Shown: positions 16,087-25,682 of the stretch, piece by piece
Layout: the number at the start of each line of letters is the position of its first letter
How positions within the stretch are numbered: position 1 is the first letter of the stretch
Assembly (NCBI GenBank): GCA_013001045.1
Contig: JABDNG010000096.1
Location: 1 to 33,603 of the forward strand
DNA length: 33,603 bases
Direction of reading: 5' to 3'
From: Woeseiaceae bacterium
GTDB taxonomy: Bacteria > Pseudomonadota > Gammaproteobacteria > Steroidobacterales > Woeseiaceae
Position numbers and translations under genes: made by a program
Notes under the pieces: generated by a model
What the model was told of the DNA's origin: nothing
Databases searched by the model: none
The model's input: the letters and a program-made list of their open reading frames with translations, nothing else

Positions 16087-16869
16087 ATGGTCAAGCGTAG
16101 AGGTCTCATACTTATTTTCCTGTCTCTGTTGATGGCGGTGTGCGCTGCATGGGTCGCAAATACCTGGGTGAGCCATCAGTTGGTAACGAAGGCGGATGCG
16201 GCGCCGAACAGCCAATTTGTTGTTACAGCCGCAACCAGCATCCCATTTGCCACCAAAGTAGAAGGACGACACTTGAAGCTGGTGCAAGTGCCGGAAGGGG
16301 TTTTGCCGGATGGCGCGTTTACCAGCCAGGCCGATGTCGAGGGCAAGGTCTCAACGACATCCATTGCGCGCGGAGAGATTCTCGTTGCTGAACGATTCGC
16401 GACGCACTCTCGCGGTAGCACACTGGCAGCTCTTGTTGCTGAAAACATGCGCGCAGTTACGGTACGTGTTGACGATGTTATCGGGGTCGGCGGTTTTCTC
16501 TTGCCTGGTAATACAGTTGACGTACTCGCCGCCCGGACTGACCGAAACGGCCGCGCGATTACCGAAACGATCCTGACGAATATCAAAGTTCTTGCTGTCG
16601 ATCAAACGGCCGCAACGGAAGAAAATGACCCCGTCATTGTACGTGCTGTCACTCTCGAGATGACGCCGACCCACGCAGAAAAACTCGTGAAGGCCCGCAC
16701 CGAGGGTTCAATTCAGCTGACCTTGCGCAATCCCGAGGAAGAAGACGTGGTGGTGCCGAAACCCGTAAAGCGAGTAGTCAAGAAGCCAGTACGAGCTCCA
16801 ACCAAAACGAATTCATCGGTTGAGATAATTCGCGGGACAGAGGTGAAAAAGACAAAGACGAAAACGTAA
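16087..16869 (+). CDS. cpaB: Flp pilus assembly protein CpaB/RcpC (SAF domain)
   Basis: A 260-residue periplasmic protein anchored by an N-terminal helix (about 7-28). An AGGAGG site precedes the ATG. Residues about 44-112 form an SAF domain, with the repeated pattern VVTAATSIPFATKVEGRHLK and ARGEILVAERF. The central part (about 118-220) is the RcpC/CpaB domain, including RAVTVRVDDVIGVGGFLLPG and VLAARTD. The C-terminus is lysine- and proline-rich (KPVKRVVKKPVRAPTK), like a flexible tail. In other Tad systems CpaB binds the secretin and influences pilus passage through the periplasm. The following cpaC starts 61 bases later with an AAAGGA site. Confidence 0.92.
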   Translation: MVKRRGLILIFLSLLMAVCAAWVANTWVSHQLVTKADAAPNSQFVVTAATSIPFATKVEGRHLKLVQVPEGVLPDGAFTSQADVEGKVSTTSIARGEILVAERFATHSRGSTLAALVAENMRAVTVRVDDVIGVGGFLLPGNTVDVLAARTDRNGRAITETILTNIKVLAVDQTAATEENDPVIVRAVTLEMTPTHAEKLVKARTEGSIQLTLRNPEEEDVVVPKPVKRVVKKPVRAPTKTNSSVEIIRGTEVKKTKTKT

Positions 16870-16930
16870 AGGGATCAGATGGTTTGAAAATTCGCACTCA
16901 CGGACGCGAATAATAATAAAGGACTTTACA

Positions 16931-18508
16931 ATGAAACTGCCTAAAAAAATCAAGCATCGCAAGATTTCGTTAGCCGCCCTGTTGTTGATGGGCGCTGCGA
17001 TGTTGTCGGGACAAGCCCTTGGCCAGAGCACATCCACAGCTCAACAATTGGGACGCGGGGCAGAGCAAACACTGTTAGTCCCTTTGTACAAGTCGCGCGT
17101 AGTTGCGCTGGACGCTCCGGCGAAGAGAATATCCGTCGGAAATCCCGAAATTGCCGATATTCTGATCCTTCGCGCAACCCAGCTGTACGTTCTGGGAAAG
17201 GACCTCGGTACAACCAACGTCCTTTTATGGGACTCTAGCGATCGCCTGATAGGCACCGTAAGCGTCGAAGTCACCCATGACCTGCAGGCGCTGAAGGCGA
17301 AGCTTCACAGTCTGATGCCGAACGAAAAGATCTCGGTGTACTCGGCGCAACGCAATATTGTCCTCGCAGGCCGTGTCTCTAATGTTGGCAACATGAATGC
17401 AGCCATCCGCATAGCAGAGGGCTACTTCAAAGAGGCTGGAAACAAATCGGCCGGGGGAGTTGGAGGCGCCGCTGACGGCTCAACGCAGTTTGCAGCAAAG
17501 AACACCTCCGACGACAAAGTGGGCGAAGTGATCAATATGCTCAGTGTCGGCGGTGCGCAACAAGTGATGCTCGAAGTCGTCGTAGCAGAGATTGCCAGGA
17601 CCGAACTCAAGACTCTTGACTTTCGTTTCAATACTATCTTTCGCAACAGTAGCCGTTGGACTGTCGGCGGAGTCAACGGCGGCGCGAGTTTCCCAGACGC
17701 ATTGTTTGGAGAGGATCTCCTTCGGACTCCAGTTTTCGATACGCTCAACACACCGATCGGGCCGGTAATAGATGAGTTTCTACCGAACCCGCTGTCGATT
17801 GACGACAAGGGTCTGTTCGCCACTTTTTTGGATGAGAACTTTCTATTCAATATGGCGTTTGACGCGGCGAAGGAGAATGGTCTGGCCAAAATCCTCGCTG
17901 AACCGACTTTGACGACGCAGACCGGTCAACAGGCGGAATTTCTGTCGGGCGGTGAATTTCCCATACCGGTACCGCAAGGCGACGATGGGATCACCGTAGA
18001 ATTTAAGGAATTCGGTATCGGGGTCAAATTTCTACCACTGGTTCTGGATGCGGGCCGCATCAACCTGAAGCTGAACATCAGTGTCAGCGAATTGATCGAT
18101 GCGAATAATCTCGCAATTTCGGTAGACGGCGTGTCGCAGTCTTTTCTGATTCCACGGCTGACAAAACGTAGCGCGCAGTCCACGGTTGAGCTGGCCGATG
18201 GCCAGACAATCGGCATCGCAGGGCTGATAAATGAAAATCTCCGGGAAACGATCACGAAATTTCCGGGTTTGGGCGATATTCCAGGCCTTGGCGCGCTATT
18301 CAAGAGCCAGTCATTCCAAAAAGGAGAGACAGAGCTACTGATCCTTGTTACCCCACATCTTGCCAAGCCGATGCTTCCTGGCGAGATCAGCTTGCCGACC
18401 GACAATTTTCAGGAACCCAGTGACCTCGAATTTTTCCTCGGTGGGCGTATGGAAGGGCGTGCAAGTAAAGAAACGGAAACTTCGCCATACGGTCACGACA
18501 TCAATTAA
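16931..18508 (+). CDS. cpaC: Tad pilus outer-membrane secretin CpaC/RcpA
   Basis: A 525-residue secretin that forms the outer-membrane pore for the pilus. A signal peptide (about 1-31, cut near ALG-Q) is followed by a pilus-formation N-domain (about 45-118, with RISVGNPEIADILIL and GTTNVLLWD). A BON-like domain (about 119-170) and the secretin core (about 205-485) follow. Core motifs include VMLEVVVAEI, LAEPTLTTQTGQQAEFLSGG and FGIGVKFLPLVL, with ELLILVTPHL near the end. The about 45 residues after that contain the aromatic/acidic tail EPSDLEFFLGGR, as in other RcpA proteins. The next gene, a small lipoprotein, starts 26 bases later and may act as its pilotin or partner. Confidence 0.95.
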   Translation: MKLPKKIKHRKISLAALLLMGAAMLSGQALGQSTSTAQQLGRGAEQTLLVPLYKSRVVALDAPAKRISVGNPEIADILILRATQLYVLGKDLGTTNVLLWDSSDRLIGTVSVEVTHDLQALKAKLHSLMPNEKISVYSAQRNIVLAGRVSNVGNMNAAIRIAEGYFKEAGNKSAGGVGGAADGSTQFAAKNTSDDKVGEVINMLSVGGAQQVMLEVVVAEIARTELKTLDFRFNTIFRNSSRWTVGGVNGGASFPDALFGEDLLRTPVFDTLNTPIGPVIDEFLPNPLSIDDKGLFATFLDENFLFNMAFDAAKENGLAKILAEPTLTTQTGQQAEFLSGGEFPIPVPQGDDGITVEFKEFGIGVKFLPLVLDAGRINLKLNISVSELIDANNLAISVDGVSQSFLIPRLTKRSAQSTVELADGQTIGIAGLINENLRETITKFPGLGDIPGLGALFKSQSFQKGETELLILVTPHLAKPMLPGEISLPTDNFQEPSDLEFFLGGRMEGRASKETETSPYGHDIN

Positions 18509-18534
18509 CCATAGGTTTAAGCGAGTCAATAAAC

Positions 18535-18822
18535 ATGAAAAATAAATACTTTGTGATAATCCTTGCTGCTGCCCTTACCCTTATCAGTTCAGGCTGTGCA
18601 AACCAGAGTCGCACAGCCGCTGACTTCGGCAATTCCGTACGGTCTATGGTCGTGCAGCAAATCTTCGATATGAATGCCGCATCATCACCGGATCCCAATG
18701 CAGTGCTTGGCGGCGACCCTGACAGGCTGAACAACACGCTGGATGGCCATCGAAAGGACGTCGCGCAACCCAGCGACGTGGCCGCCCCGATAACCATCAA
18801 TCTCGGTGGCCAGCGCCAGTAA
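18535..18822 (+). CDS. Small lipoprotein of the Tad locus
   Basis: A 95-residue precursor with a lipoprotein signal peptide: MKNKYF, hydrophobic core, then ISSGC with Cys21 as the lipidated residue. The mature part is polar and Asn/Asp-rich, with short motifs SMVVQQIFDMNAAS and a C-terminal APITINLGGQRQ. It has no enzyme motifs. It lies between the secretin gene and the tadG-like gene, where other Tad loci carry CpaD/RcpB-type lipoproteins, but it is much shorter and not clearly a homologue. A secretin-assembly role is inferred from position only. Confidence 0.8.
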   Translation: MKNKYFVIILAAALTLISSGCANQSRTAADFGNSVRSMVVQQIFDMNAASSPDPNAVLGGDPDRLNNTLDGHRKDVAQPSDVAAPITINLGGQRQ

Positions 18823-18857
18823 TCGGCGTACGTGATCCTGTATTCGGAGGAGCAGAA

Positions 18858-20219
18858 ATGACTGGTCCGTCAAATAGAAATCCTGGTCATATCGATGGGA
18901 CCAAACTGAGCCAGCGCGGCGTAGTTATTCCGATAGTGGCAATCGGTCTGGTGGCGTTGTTTGCGGTTGCCGGCCTCGCGCTGGATGGAAGCCATGCGCT
19001 TGCAAACAAGACCCGCATGCAAAACACGGTCGATGCCGCAGCCCTGGCTGCCGCAAAGGTAATTGACCAAACCGATGGCGACACCGGACAGGCAACTGCC
19101 GCCGCTAACAACCTGTTTTCGATCAACGCTGACGGTGCCGGCAATCATGAGTTGAACGCTGCATACGACGGCGGCGACATCAACATAACGGTTCAGTATT
19201 CGACAACAGCCTATCCCTTCACGCCCGGCTCGCTCAATGGGCCGTTCGTTCGAGTCATTGCGGCCGGATTTGATACCCAGACCACACTAGCGAGGGTGCT
19301 GGGTGTCAATGAGATTCCAACGCCGGCCTCTGCTGTCGCCGGCCCCAGCGGGCCGCTCGGCAACGGGCCCGGGTCGGAAATCTGTGACGTAGCGCCAATT
19401 GCAGTGTGCCCGCCAGCAGGAGGGTTTCAGCCTGACGAACTCGAAGTATTGAAGCCGACAGCCGGCAATCATGACGATATCGGTCCGGGAAATTACAAGA
19501 TGCTACGCCTGGGTTGCAGCGGAGGAAGTTGCTTGAGGAAAAATCTCGCAGGCGATTTCAGCGGTTGCGCGACACACAGTGCGACCGTTGAAACTGAGCC
19601 AGGCGTCTCCGCGGGCCCGACGAGTCAGGGCTTCAACACGCGATTCAACAAATACCAGGGAGGGGGCGTGAACCCGACCGACTACCCTCCGGATAAAGTG
19701 ATTACCGACCAGAAGCCGTCGAAACTACAGGCTTGCTGGGATGATATTACCGACCCGCAAAATCCTGTCGACAGAATCTTCGAAACGAACGGGCAGAATA
19801 ATTACTGTCCAAGAACTCAACAAGGCGAATCGTTTTCGGACGAACCCTGGGCATCTGATGAACGATTCAAGGGTTCCGACGTGAATTACGACCTGTACGA
19901 TCATATCGACTACGACAACGACCCCGGTCCGTATGTGGCGAATGGCGTGAAGTACCGTCGTCTCCTGATCTTCCCGACTGTCAACTGCGATGGCAGCCAA
20001 AACGGGCAGTCCGCCCTTACGGTGACAGGTTTTGCGTGCTTTTTCATGATGCAACCGCTCGACACCGGAAATATCGGCCAGGGTGGCGGACAAATCTTCG
20101 GACAGCATATCGGCAAGTGCGAAGTAAATGGTTCCGGCAGCAGCAATCCAACCGGCGGGTCAAATCCACTGTTTTACAAAATCGTTCTTTATAAAGATTC
20201 GGGTTCGGGAGATTCCTGA
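18858..20219 (+). CDS. tadG: TadG-like pilus assembly protein (Tad/von Willebrand-type region)
   Basis: A 453-residue protein preceded by GGAGGAG. Residues about 20-48 form a membrane segment (RGVVIPIVAIGLVALFAVAG) of the TadE/TadG type. After it come MQNTVDAAALAAAKVIDQT and an Asp-, Gly- and Asn-rich exported part with several cysteines (for example CDVAPIAVCPP, RLGCSGGSC). A Tad-like N-domain is clear. A vWA fold with MIDAS motif is not evident, so it is a shorter or diverged TadG. The last base of its TGA stop is the A of the next ATG (TGATG). It is likely a minor pilin-associated or anchoring protein. Confidence 0.85.
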   Translation: MTGPSNRNPGHIDGTKLSQRGVVIPIVAIGLVALFAVAGLALDGSHALANKTRMQNTVDAAALAAAKVIDQTDGDTGQATAAANNLFSINADGAGNHELNAAYDGGDINITVQYSTTAYPFTPGSLNGPFVRVIAAGFDTQTTLARVLGVNEIPTPASAVAGPSGPLGNGPGSEICDVAPIAVCPPAGGFQPDELEVLKPTAGNHDDIGPGNYKMLRLGCSGGSCLRKNLAGDFSGCATHSATVETEPGVSAGPTSQGFNTRFNKYQGGGVNPTDYPPDKVITDQKPSKLQACWDDITDPQNPVDRIFETNGQNNYCPRTQQGESFSDEPWASDERFKGSDVNYDLYDHIDYDNDPGPYVANGVKYRRLLIFPTVNCDGSQNGQSALTVTGFACFFMMQPLDTGNIGQGGGQIFGQHIGKCEVNGSGSSNPTGGSNPLFYKIVLYKDSGSGDS

Positions 20220-20677
20220 TGCGGACTATAGCTCCATTGGCACATCAACGTGGTCTTGCACTCGTTGAAGCAGTAATTACCCTGCCTTTGTTGCTTTTCC
20301 TGATGATAGCTGCATCGGAGTTCACCAATGCTTTTGTGCAGCATACGACGTTGACCAAGGCGGCGAGAGACGCTGCCCGTTATGTAGCGGAGGAGGCGAT
20401 CGACGGATCTCTTACCGTAAATCTGACCACCGCTCTCAAAAACGACACAAAACGATTGTTGGTATATGGCAACACCGGAGGTAACGGTGCACCTGCAATT
20501 CCCGGCCTCAATACAGGCAATGTAGAAGTCAACTCCGTCGGTGCCAATGTCGTCGAAGTCACCGTGAATTACCCGTATACCGGGATTCTCGGCTCGGTAT
20601 TGCCGACCTTTGGATTCGGCTCGGATATTTCAATGCTCTTCAATCTGCAGGCGACAGTAGCAATGAGGGCTCTGTAA
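20219..20677 (+). CDS. tadE: TadE-like pseudopilin
   Basis: A 152-residue pseudopilin. The leader ends at Gly12 (HQRG) and is followed by LALVEAVITLP, with Glu5 of the mature form in the place TadV needs. A hydrophobic helix (ITLPLLLFLMIAASEF) and TKAARDAARYVAEEA follow, the standard TadE motif. The C-terminal part is beta-rich. Start and stop overlap both neighbours by one base (TGATG and TAATG), so three adjacent genes are translationally linked. It is probably a minor pilin or initiation factor of the pilus. Confidence 0.9.
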   Translation: MRTIAPLAHQRGLALVEAVITLPLLLFLMIAASEFTNAFVQHTTLTKAARDAARYVAEEAIDGSLTVNLTTALKNDTKRLLVYGNTGGNGAPAIPGLNTGNVEVNSVGANVVEVTVNYPYTGILGSVLPTFGFGSDISMLFNLQATVAMRAL

Positions 20678-21132
20678 TGAAGAGCATCCGAAACCAACGA
20701 GGCACAACTGTAGTCGAATTCGCCGCTGTTGGCGTAGTGCTATTCCTGGTGTTGTTTGCGCTAATTGATTTCAGCCGCTTGTATTTCGACATGGCGGCTC
20801 TCGATGAGTCAACCAGGCGCGGCGCGCGCGTAGCGGCGGTCTGCCCTGTCAATGATCCGATCATTCAGCAAGTCGCGTTGTTCAATGGGCTCGTGCCAAC
20901 TCTCGGCGCTGAGCACATCGCCGTCCAATATCTGGATGCAGCCGGCAACGTAATCGCGGCTCCCGGTGGGTCCGGCTACGGCTCGATACGTTTCGTCAGG
21001 GTAGCAATCCAGAATTTCCAGCTGCAAACATTAATTCCCGGCCTGGCGGGAGTCTTAACGGTACCCGCGTTTACGACCACGATTCCCAGCGAAAGCCTGG
21101 GGCGCGTGGGTACTGCGGACATCTCTTGTTGA
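20677..21132 (+). CDS. tadF: Second TadE-like pseudopilin (TadF position)
   Basis: A 151-residue pseudopilin with leader MKSIRNQRG and mature start TTVVEFAAVGVVLFLV, again with Glu5. The helix is followed by DESTRRGARVAAVCPVND and a beta-rich C-terminus ending ADISC. The N-terminal motif is more typical of TadE than of TadF, so the symbol is assigned by its position as the second of the pair. Its ATG overlaps the previous stop (TAATG). A 19-base gap with a run of G separates it from cpaE. Confidence 0.88.
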   Translation: MKSIRNQRGTTVVEFAAVGVVLFLVLFALIDFSRLYFDMAALDESTRRGARVAAVCPVNDPIIQQVALFNGLVPTLGAEHIAVQYLDAAGNVIAAPGGSGYGSIRFVRVAIQNFQLQTLIPGLAGVLTVPAFTTTIPSESLGRVGTADISC

Positions 21133-21135
21133 TCT

Positions 21136-21143
21136 GGGGGGGG
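21136..21143 (+). promoter_or_regulatory. G8 homopolymer serving as ribosome binding site of cpaE
   Basis: Eight consecutive G bases begin four bases after the tadF stop codon and end eight bases before the GTG start of cpaE. This is the only purine-rich Shine-Dalgarno-like sequence there. A change in tract length would alter the spacing to the start codon and may alter translation. Confidence 0.6.
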
Positions 21144-21151
21144 TTATTTAA

Positions 21152-22336
21152 GTGTCTAGACTAAGGATCTTGCTTGTCACCCGCTCTAATACGGTTTCCG
21201 AAGCCATCAGCAGCCGGTTGCAAGAGCATGCCGACTTTTTTGTGACGAAGAAGATTATCAGTAATGGTAGTAGCGACCCGATGCACAACGTTCAGTCAAA
21301 ACAGGACGTCATGTTGCTGCACTACGCTCCTGGTTTTGGCGAACTGGAGCATTTGGCGAAGTCGACGATACAAAAGCGGATGCCGCTGATCGTGCTGGGG
21401 CCAGCAAACGACCCCGAGGCGATGCGGCTCGCCATGCGAGCCGGTGCCAGCGACTATATTTCACAACCGGTACAACAGGATGAACTGTCCAGCGCCCTGC
21501 GCCAGGTGAGCGATCAACTGAAGGACAAAATAACGGAACACGGCAAGCTAATAGCAGTTACCAATAGCAAAGGTGGCTCCGGAGCAAGTTTTGTAGCCAC
21601 CAATTTAGCCTATGCGTTAAATCAGGGAAAAACGAACCGCACGATCCTCGTTGATCTCGATCTACAGTTTGGTGGGCTTTCCCGATACCTGGACCTAAAG
21701 CCGAAACGCGGTGTTGCTGAGGCGCTGGAAGCGGCAGACCAAATGGACGAGGTCTCCTCGGAAGCATATGTCACTCGCCATAATTCGGGATTACGATTAC
21801 TCGCCGCCCATACTGAACGACTTTTACTGTCAAGAGATGTACCGGCCGAAAATTTCGATGGCCTGTTACAGATTCTCCAACGCAACAATGACTACGTGAT
21901 AGCGGATCTACCACGGCGAATTGACATGCTTAGCGCGATGCTTCTCGAGCGCTCCGACCAGATACTTTTGGTGGTTCAGCAGTCCTTGGCACATATCAAT
22001 GACGCCGCCCGAATGATTCATCTTTTGACGAAAGAGCTTGCCGTACCAAAGGACAGGATCAAGGTAATTGCAAACAGGTATTCCAAGAAATCGATAATCG
22101 ACGGAGATGATATCAAGAAGGCACTGAAAATTGAGCGTATATGGATCATACCGAACCAGTACCAACAGGTGTCTGAGAGTGTCGATACAGGAATCCCGCT
22201 TATGCAGGACGCAAAGAACTCAGCAGCAGGAAAAGCAATACAAATGCTGGAGCAAAACGTTCGCGGTATCGACTCAGAAGAATCGCCGGCCGGCCTGTTA
22301 GGCCGTGCATTACCTTCTTTTCTCGGTAGAAGATGA
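21152..22336 (+). CDS. cpaE: Pilus localisation ATPase CpaE/TadZ
   Basis: A 394-residue ParA/MinD-type protein that places the Tad machine in the cell. The start is GTG. Residues 1-120 are an atypical receiver domain: the phospho-acceptor site reads MLLHYAPG without Asp, as is common in TadZ. The ATPase domain begins near 132 with [20 protein letters not shown], a deviant Walker A that keeps the signature Lys but has Ala where the usual Lys follows. VDLDLQFGG and the DLPRR strand follow. It ends [13 protein letters not shown]. It overlaps cpaF by four bases (ATGA). Confidence 0.93.
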   Translation: MSRLRILLVTRSNTVSEAISSRLQEHADFFVTKKIISNGSSDPMHNVQSKQDVMLLHYAPGFGELEHLAKSTIQKRMPLIVLGPANDPEAMRLAMRAGASDYISQPVQQDELSSALRQVSDQLKDKITEHGKLIAVTNSKGGSGASFVATNLAYALNQGKTNRTILVDLDLQFGGLSRYLDLKPKRGVAEALEAADQMDEVSSEAYVTRHNSGLRLLAAHTERLLLSRDVPAENFDGLLQILQRNNDYVIADLPRRIDMLSAMLLERSDQILLVVQQSLAHINDAARMIHLLTKELAVPKDRIKVIANRYSKKSIIDGDDIKKALKIERIWIIPNQYQQVSESVDTGIPLMQDAKNSAAGKAIQMLEQNVRGIDSEESPAGLLGRALPSFLGRR

Positions 22337-23694
22337 TGTCTGGTGTACTAACAACGGAATTCAGAAAAACCGTTCCCGCAGAGCAATCTGATGAGAATGA
22401 TCGAATTCGGCAGCTCAGCGCCAGCGAGCTGGAGTGGAAGCACAAGATCAATGAGAAACTGTTGACGGTTCTCGATCTGTCGCTTCTTGGTTCTATCGAC
22501 GAAAGTAAAGCTAGAGCCGAGATTGGCGAGATCGCATTACAGTTGATGATAGAGGAATCCGCGCCGCTCAGCGTCAGGCAGCGACAACTGATAATCCAGC
22601 GTATCGAAGATGAGGTCATGGGACTCGGCCCTCTGGAGCCTCTGCTCGCCGACAAGTCAATTTCTGACATTTTGGTTAACGGCGCCAAATCGGTTTATGT
22701 CGAGCGTCACGGCAAACTTGAGAAAACCAACGTTACCTTCAATGACGATTCGCACTTGTTGAATACAATCGACCGAATTGTGTCGGCAGTCGGACGAAGG
22801 ATCGATGAATCATCACCGATGGTCGATGCTCGACTCGCAGACGGGTCACGTGTGAATGCAATTATTCCGCCGCTTGCGTTAGACGGCCCTTCAATTTCAA
22901 TCCGCCGTTTCGCCGTCGAACTACTGTCGATCGATGACCTGATTGCCCTGGGGACTTTGAGCGCAGAGATGGCCAAAGTACTCGAGTCGATCGTCAAATC
23001 GCGGCTGAATGTATTAATTTCCGGCGGAACCGGCTCGGGAAAGACGACCAGCCTGAACATACTCTCCGGGTTTATACCGCATGACGAGCGCGTCGTAACG
23101 ATCGAAGACTCGGCGGAACTTCAATTGCAGCAGCCGCATGTTGTGCGCCTTGAAACACGCCCACCAAACATTGAGGGAAGGGGTGAGGTTACCTCTAGAG
23201 ATCTGGTTCGAAACAGTCTTCGTATGCGGCCAGAACGCATCATCGTCGGTGAGGTGCGTGGTGGCGAGGCGCTCGACATGCTGCAGGCAATGAATACCGG
23301 CCATGACGGGTCTCTCACGACGGTTCACGCAAATAGCCCGCGAGACGCCCTTGGCCGTATAGAAAACATGGTCTCAATGACCGGAATAAGCTTTCCGATC
23401 AGGGCACTGCGTACCCAGATCGCAGCCGCTATCAACATAGTCATTCAGGTTTCGCGCCTAGAAGATGGCTCGCGAAAGTTAGTGAGCATTCAGGAAATTA
23501 ACGGCATGGAGGGCGACATCATTACGATGTCTGAGCTCTTCACATTCGATCGTTCAGGCATCGATGCGGAAGGCAAAGTTATCGGTCGACTCCGGGCTAC
23601 CGGAGTGGTGCCAGGCTTTTACAAGAGTCTCAAATCGCGTGGCATCGACCTGCCAATCGAAATGTTCGAACCTGACTGGTTGGGTGAGGAGTAA
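22333..23694 (+). CDS. cpaF: Tad pilus assembly ATPase CpaF/TadA
   Basis: A 453-residue secretion/assembly ATPase (PilT/VirB11 superfamily) that powers Flp pilus extension and likely retraction on the cytoplasmic face. The N-domain covers about 90-200, with [10 protein letters not shown] and ISDILVNG. The motor has Walker [10 protein letters not shown] (231-239), Asp box TIEDSAEL (256-263), Walker [11 protein letters not shown] (303-312) and His box [13 protein letters not shown] (322-334). All catalytic elements are intact. Its ATG lies within the cpaE stop region (ATGATG; a second ATG at 22336 is equally possible). tadB begins 5 bases after it. Confidence 0.97.
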   Translation: MMSGVLTTEFRKTVPAEQSDENDRIRQLSASELEWKHKINEKLLTVLDLSLLGSIDESKARAEIGEIALQLMIEESAPLSVRQRQLIIQRIEDEVMGLGPLEPLLADKSISDILVNGAKSVYVERHGKLEKTNVTFNDDSHLLNTIDRIVSAVGRRIDESSPMVDARLADGSRVNAIIPPLALDGPSISIRRFAVELLSIDDLIALGTLSAEMAKVLESIVKSRLNVLISGGTGSGKTTSLNILSGFIPHDERVVTIEDSAELQLQQPHVVRLETRPPNIEGRGEVTSRDLVRNSLRMRPERIIVGEVRGGEALDMLQAMNTGHDGSLTTVHANSPRDALGRIENMVSMTGISFPIRALRTQIAAAINIVIQVSRLEDGSRKLVSIQEINGMEGDIITMSELFTFDRSGIDAEGKVIGRLRATGVVPGFYKSLKSRGIDLPIEMFEPDWLGEE

Positions 23695-23699
23695 GGTTC

Positions 23700-24674
23700 A
23701 TGTCTGAAGGTATGATCTTTTTTATTGTGCTGATCTTCGTCGCCGTTTTTTTTCTGGTCCAGGGCCTCGCAATTCCGGTTTTCGGCGAAAGCGCACAAGC
23801 TCGCAAGCGACTGAAGAAGAAGCTTTCCGAGATTGAATCAGCAAATGAGGAAGAGGCGTTCTCTTCCCTGTTGAGAGAAAAATACCTTCGAAAGCTGTCG
23901 CCGATGGGGCGATTTTTTGAAAGTTTGCCGAGAATGGAAGCGCTGGCGACGAAGATCGAGCAATCAGGTGCCAAGTATCCCGCGTATTACCTGGTTATAT
24001 CTTCGATCGTTTTAGCGGCAGCCGCTGCTTTTGTTGCCTGGGCATATTTTCGAATTTGGTATGCACCTTTCGTAGCAGCCGCCATTGGTGGTTATTTCCC
24101 GTTTATGAGGATCGAGGCGAATCGAAAAAAACGACTTGGGCTTTTCGAGGAGCAATTGCCGGACGCAATTGAAACCGTTACGCGTGCGCTACGGGCAGGC
24201 CACCCATTCCCGGCAGCGCTGAAGATGATCGGTGACGAATTTGATGACCCGGTTGCCGCTGAATTCGCACTTACCTTCGCGGACATAAATTACGGCAACG
24301 ATGTGCGCCGCGCAATGCTCGGCCTTCTCAGCAGAATACCAACAGTCACGGTAATGGCGCTCGTCACTGCCGTGCTTGTCCAAAAAGAATCAGGCGGAAA
24401 TCTTGCAGAGATTCTTGAACGAATCTCCGCGGTCATCCGTGGGCGTTTTCGACTGTATCGAAAGGTCAAGACCCTGTCTGCGGAGGGCCGCATGTCAGCA
24501 TGGGTTCTTGCGCTCGTGCCGTTCGGACTATTCGTGGTTTTGACAATTACGGCTCCGGACTACCTACCTACTTTGGTCAATGATCCGCGGGGTCAGAAAA
24601 TGATCGTCGCAAGCATGATTTCTGCAGCATGCGGAATATTCTGGATCAGAAAGATCCTAAGAATCGAGGTTTGA
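23700..24674 (+). CDS. tadB: Tad platform protein TadB (T2SS F family)
   Basis: A 324-residue inner-membrane platform protein. A first helix (about 4-27) is followed by a charged cytoplasmic part. Two close hydrophobic segments (about 98-132) and the T2SSF domain (about 157-285) come next, with EQLPDAIETVTRALRAGHPF and VLVQKESGGNLAEILERISA. Two C-terminal helices end in FWIRKILRIEV. It works with TadC beneath the CpaF motor. The gene is closely packed, five bases after cpaF. Confidence 0.95.
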   Translation: MSEGMIFFIVLIFVAVFFLVQGLAIPVFGESAQARKRLKKKLSEIESANEEEAFSSLLREKYLRKLSPMGRFFESLPRMEALATKIEQSGAKYPAYYLVISSIVLAAAAAFVAWAYFRIWYAPFVAAAIGGYFPFMRIEANRKKRLGLFEEQLPDAIETVTRALRAGHPFPAALKMIGDEFDDPVAAEFALTFADINYGNDVRRAMLGLLSRIPTVTVMALVTAVLVQKESGGNLAEILERISAVIRGRFRLYRKVKTLSAEGRMSAWVLALVPFGLFVVLTITAPDYLPTLVNDPRGQKMIVASMISAACGIFWIRKILRIEV

Positions 24675-24678
24675 TGCT

Positions 24679-25641
24679 GTGGAAGCAATTATTAGTCTAT
24701 TGGAAGGCTATCTCAGTAATGAAACGATACTGCGACGAACCGTAGTGGCTGTGGTTGCCATTATTATATTCATTCTTGGCGTCGGCCTATCGGTAATCTT
24801 CGTTGGTGTCACTAACCCCATACGACGCCGACTTGGAATGATAAATGCGTCCGAGTCGAACAAAGGAGCACTGTCTTTAAAGATTGCAACAGCGGTAGGC
24901 CCGGTTGCCGCCTTCATATTGCCTAAAGAAGACCTGGAACGCGACAAGGTTAAAACGGATCTGTACAGGGCTGGCTATCATTCACCGCAGGCGCTGCAGG
25001 TATTCTATGCGCTTAAAGCTGTGCTAACAGTAGGTCTTGCCGTTGTTGCCTTGTTGGTCTCACGATTCGTGCCATCTGTTAGCTCCCAGACCTTGATGCT
25101 TTACGTGGCTATCGCAGCCGCAGTAGGTCTTCTGGCTCCAAATTACGTGCTTTCCAAATCGCTGGAAAGGCGCCTTCGAATGTTGCGCAACGGCTTTCCC
25201 GATGCGCTGGACTTGCTCGTCGTTTGCGTGGAGTCGGGCCTGGGCCTTGGGCCTGCACTGCAACGAGTGGCCGATGAGATCAGCGTTAGCCACCCCGAGC
25301 TCTCACTGGAGCTTGCAACAGTCAACGCGGAAATGCGTGCCGGCGTGCAAAGGGAAAAAGCGCTAAAGAATCTGAGCGAACGAACAGGCCTGCCCGACAT
25401 ACGCGGACTTGTAGGCCTCCTTGTTCAGTCCATGCGGTTTGGCACAAGCGTGGCTGACGCGCTTCGAATATATGCCGAAGAATTCAGAGACAAGAGAATG
25501 CAGGCCGCGGAGGAACAGGCAGCGAAAATCGGTACGAAAATGATCTTTCCACTCGTGCTCTTCATGTTTCCGGTGTTTTTCGTCGTTGCGGTCGGACCCG
25601 CAGCGCTGCGCATCATCGACGCCTTCGGCACGCTTGGCTGA
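24679..25641 (+). CDS. tadC: Tad platform protein TadC (T2SS F family)
   Basis: A 320-residue second platform protein, starting with GTG at 24679 behind GAGGT. An ATG at 24674 is out of frame. The first hydrophobic segment (about 19-45) is followed by a cytoplasmic stretch, two more helices (about 110-155) and the T2SSF domain (about 160-285): FPDALDLLVVCVESGLGLGP, SERTGLPDIRGLVGLLVQS and ERRLRMLRN. The last helix is FPLVLFMFPVFFVVAVGPAA. TadB and TadC arose by duplication and are both needed in known Tad systems. Confidence 0.95.
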   Translation: MEAIISLLEGYLSNETILRRTVVAVVAIIIFILGVGLSVIFVGVTNPIRRRLGMINASESNKGALSLKIATAVGPVAAFILPKEDLERDKVKTDLYRAGYHSPQALQVFYALKAVLTVGLAVVALLVSRFVPSVSSQTLMLYVAIAAAVGLLAPNYVLSKSLERRLRMLRNGFPDALDLLVVCVESGLGLGPALQRVADEISVSHPELSLELATVNAEMRAGVQREKALKNLSERTGLPDIRGLVGLLVQSMRFGTSVADALRIYAEEFRDKRMQAAEEQAAKIGTKMIFPLVLFMFPVFFVVAVGPAALRIIDAFGTLG

Positions 25642-25682
25642 TCCAAAAATTTCGATCGAAGATGATGGAGAGGGAGAAACAG

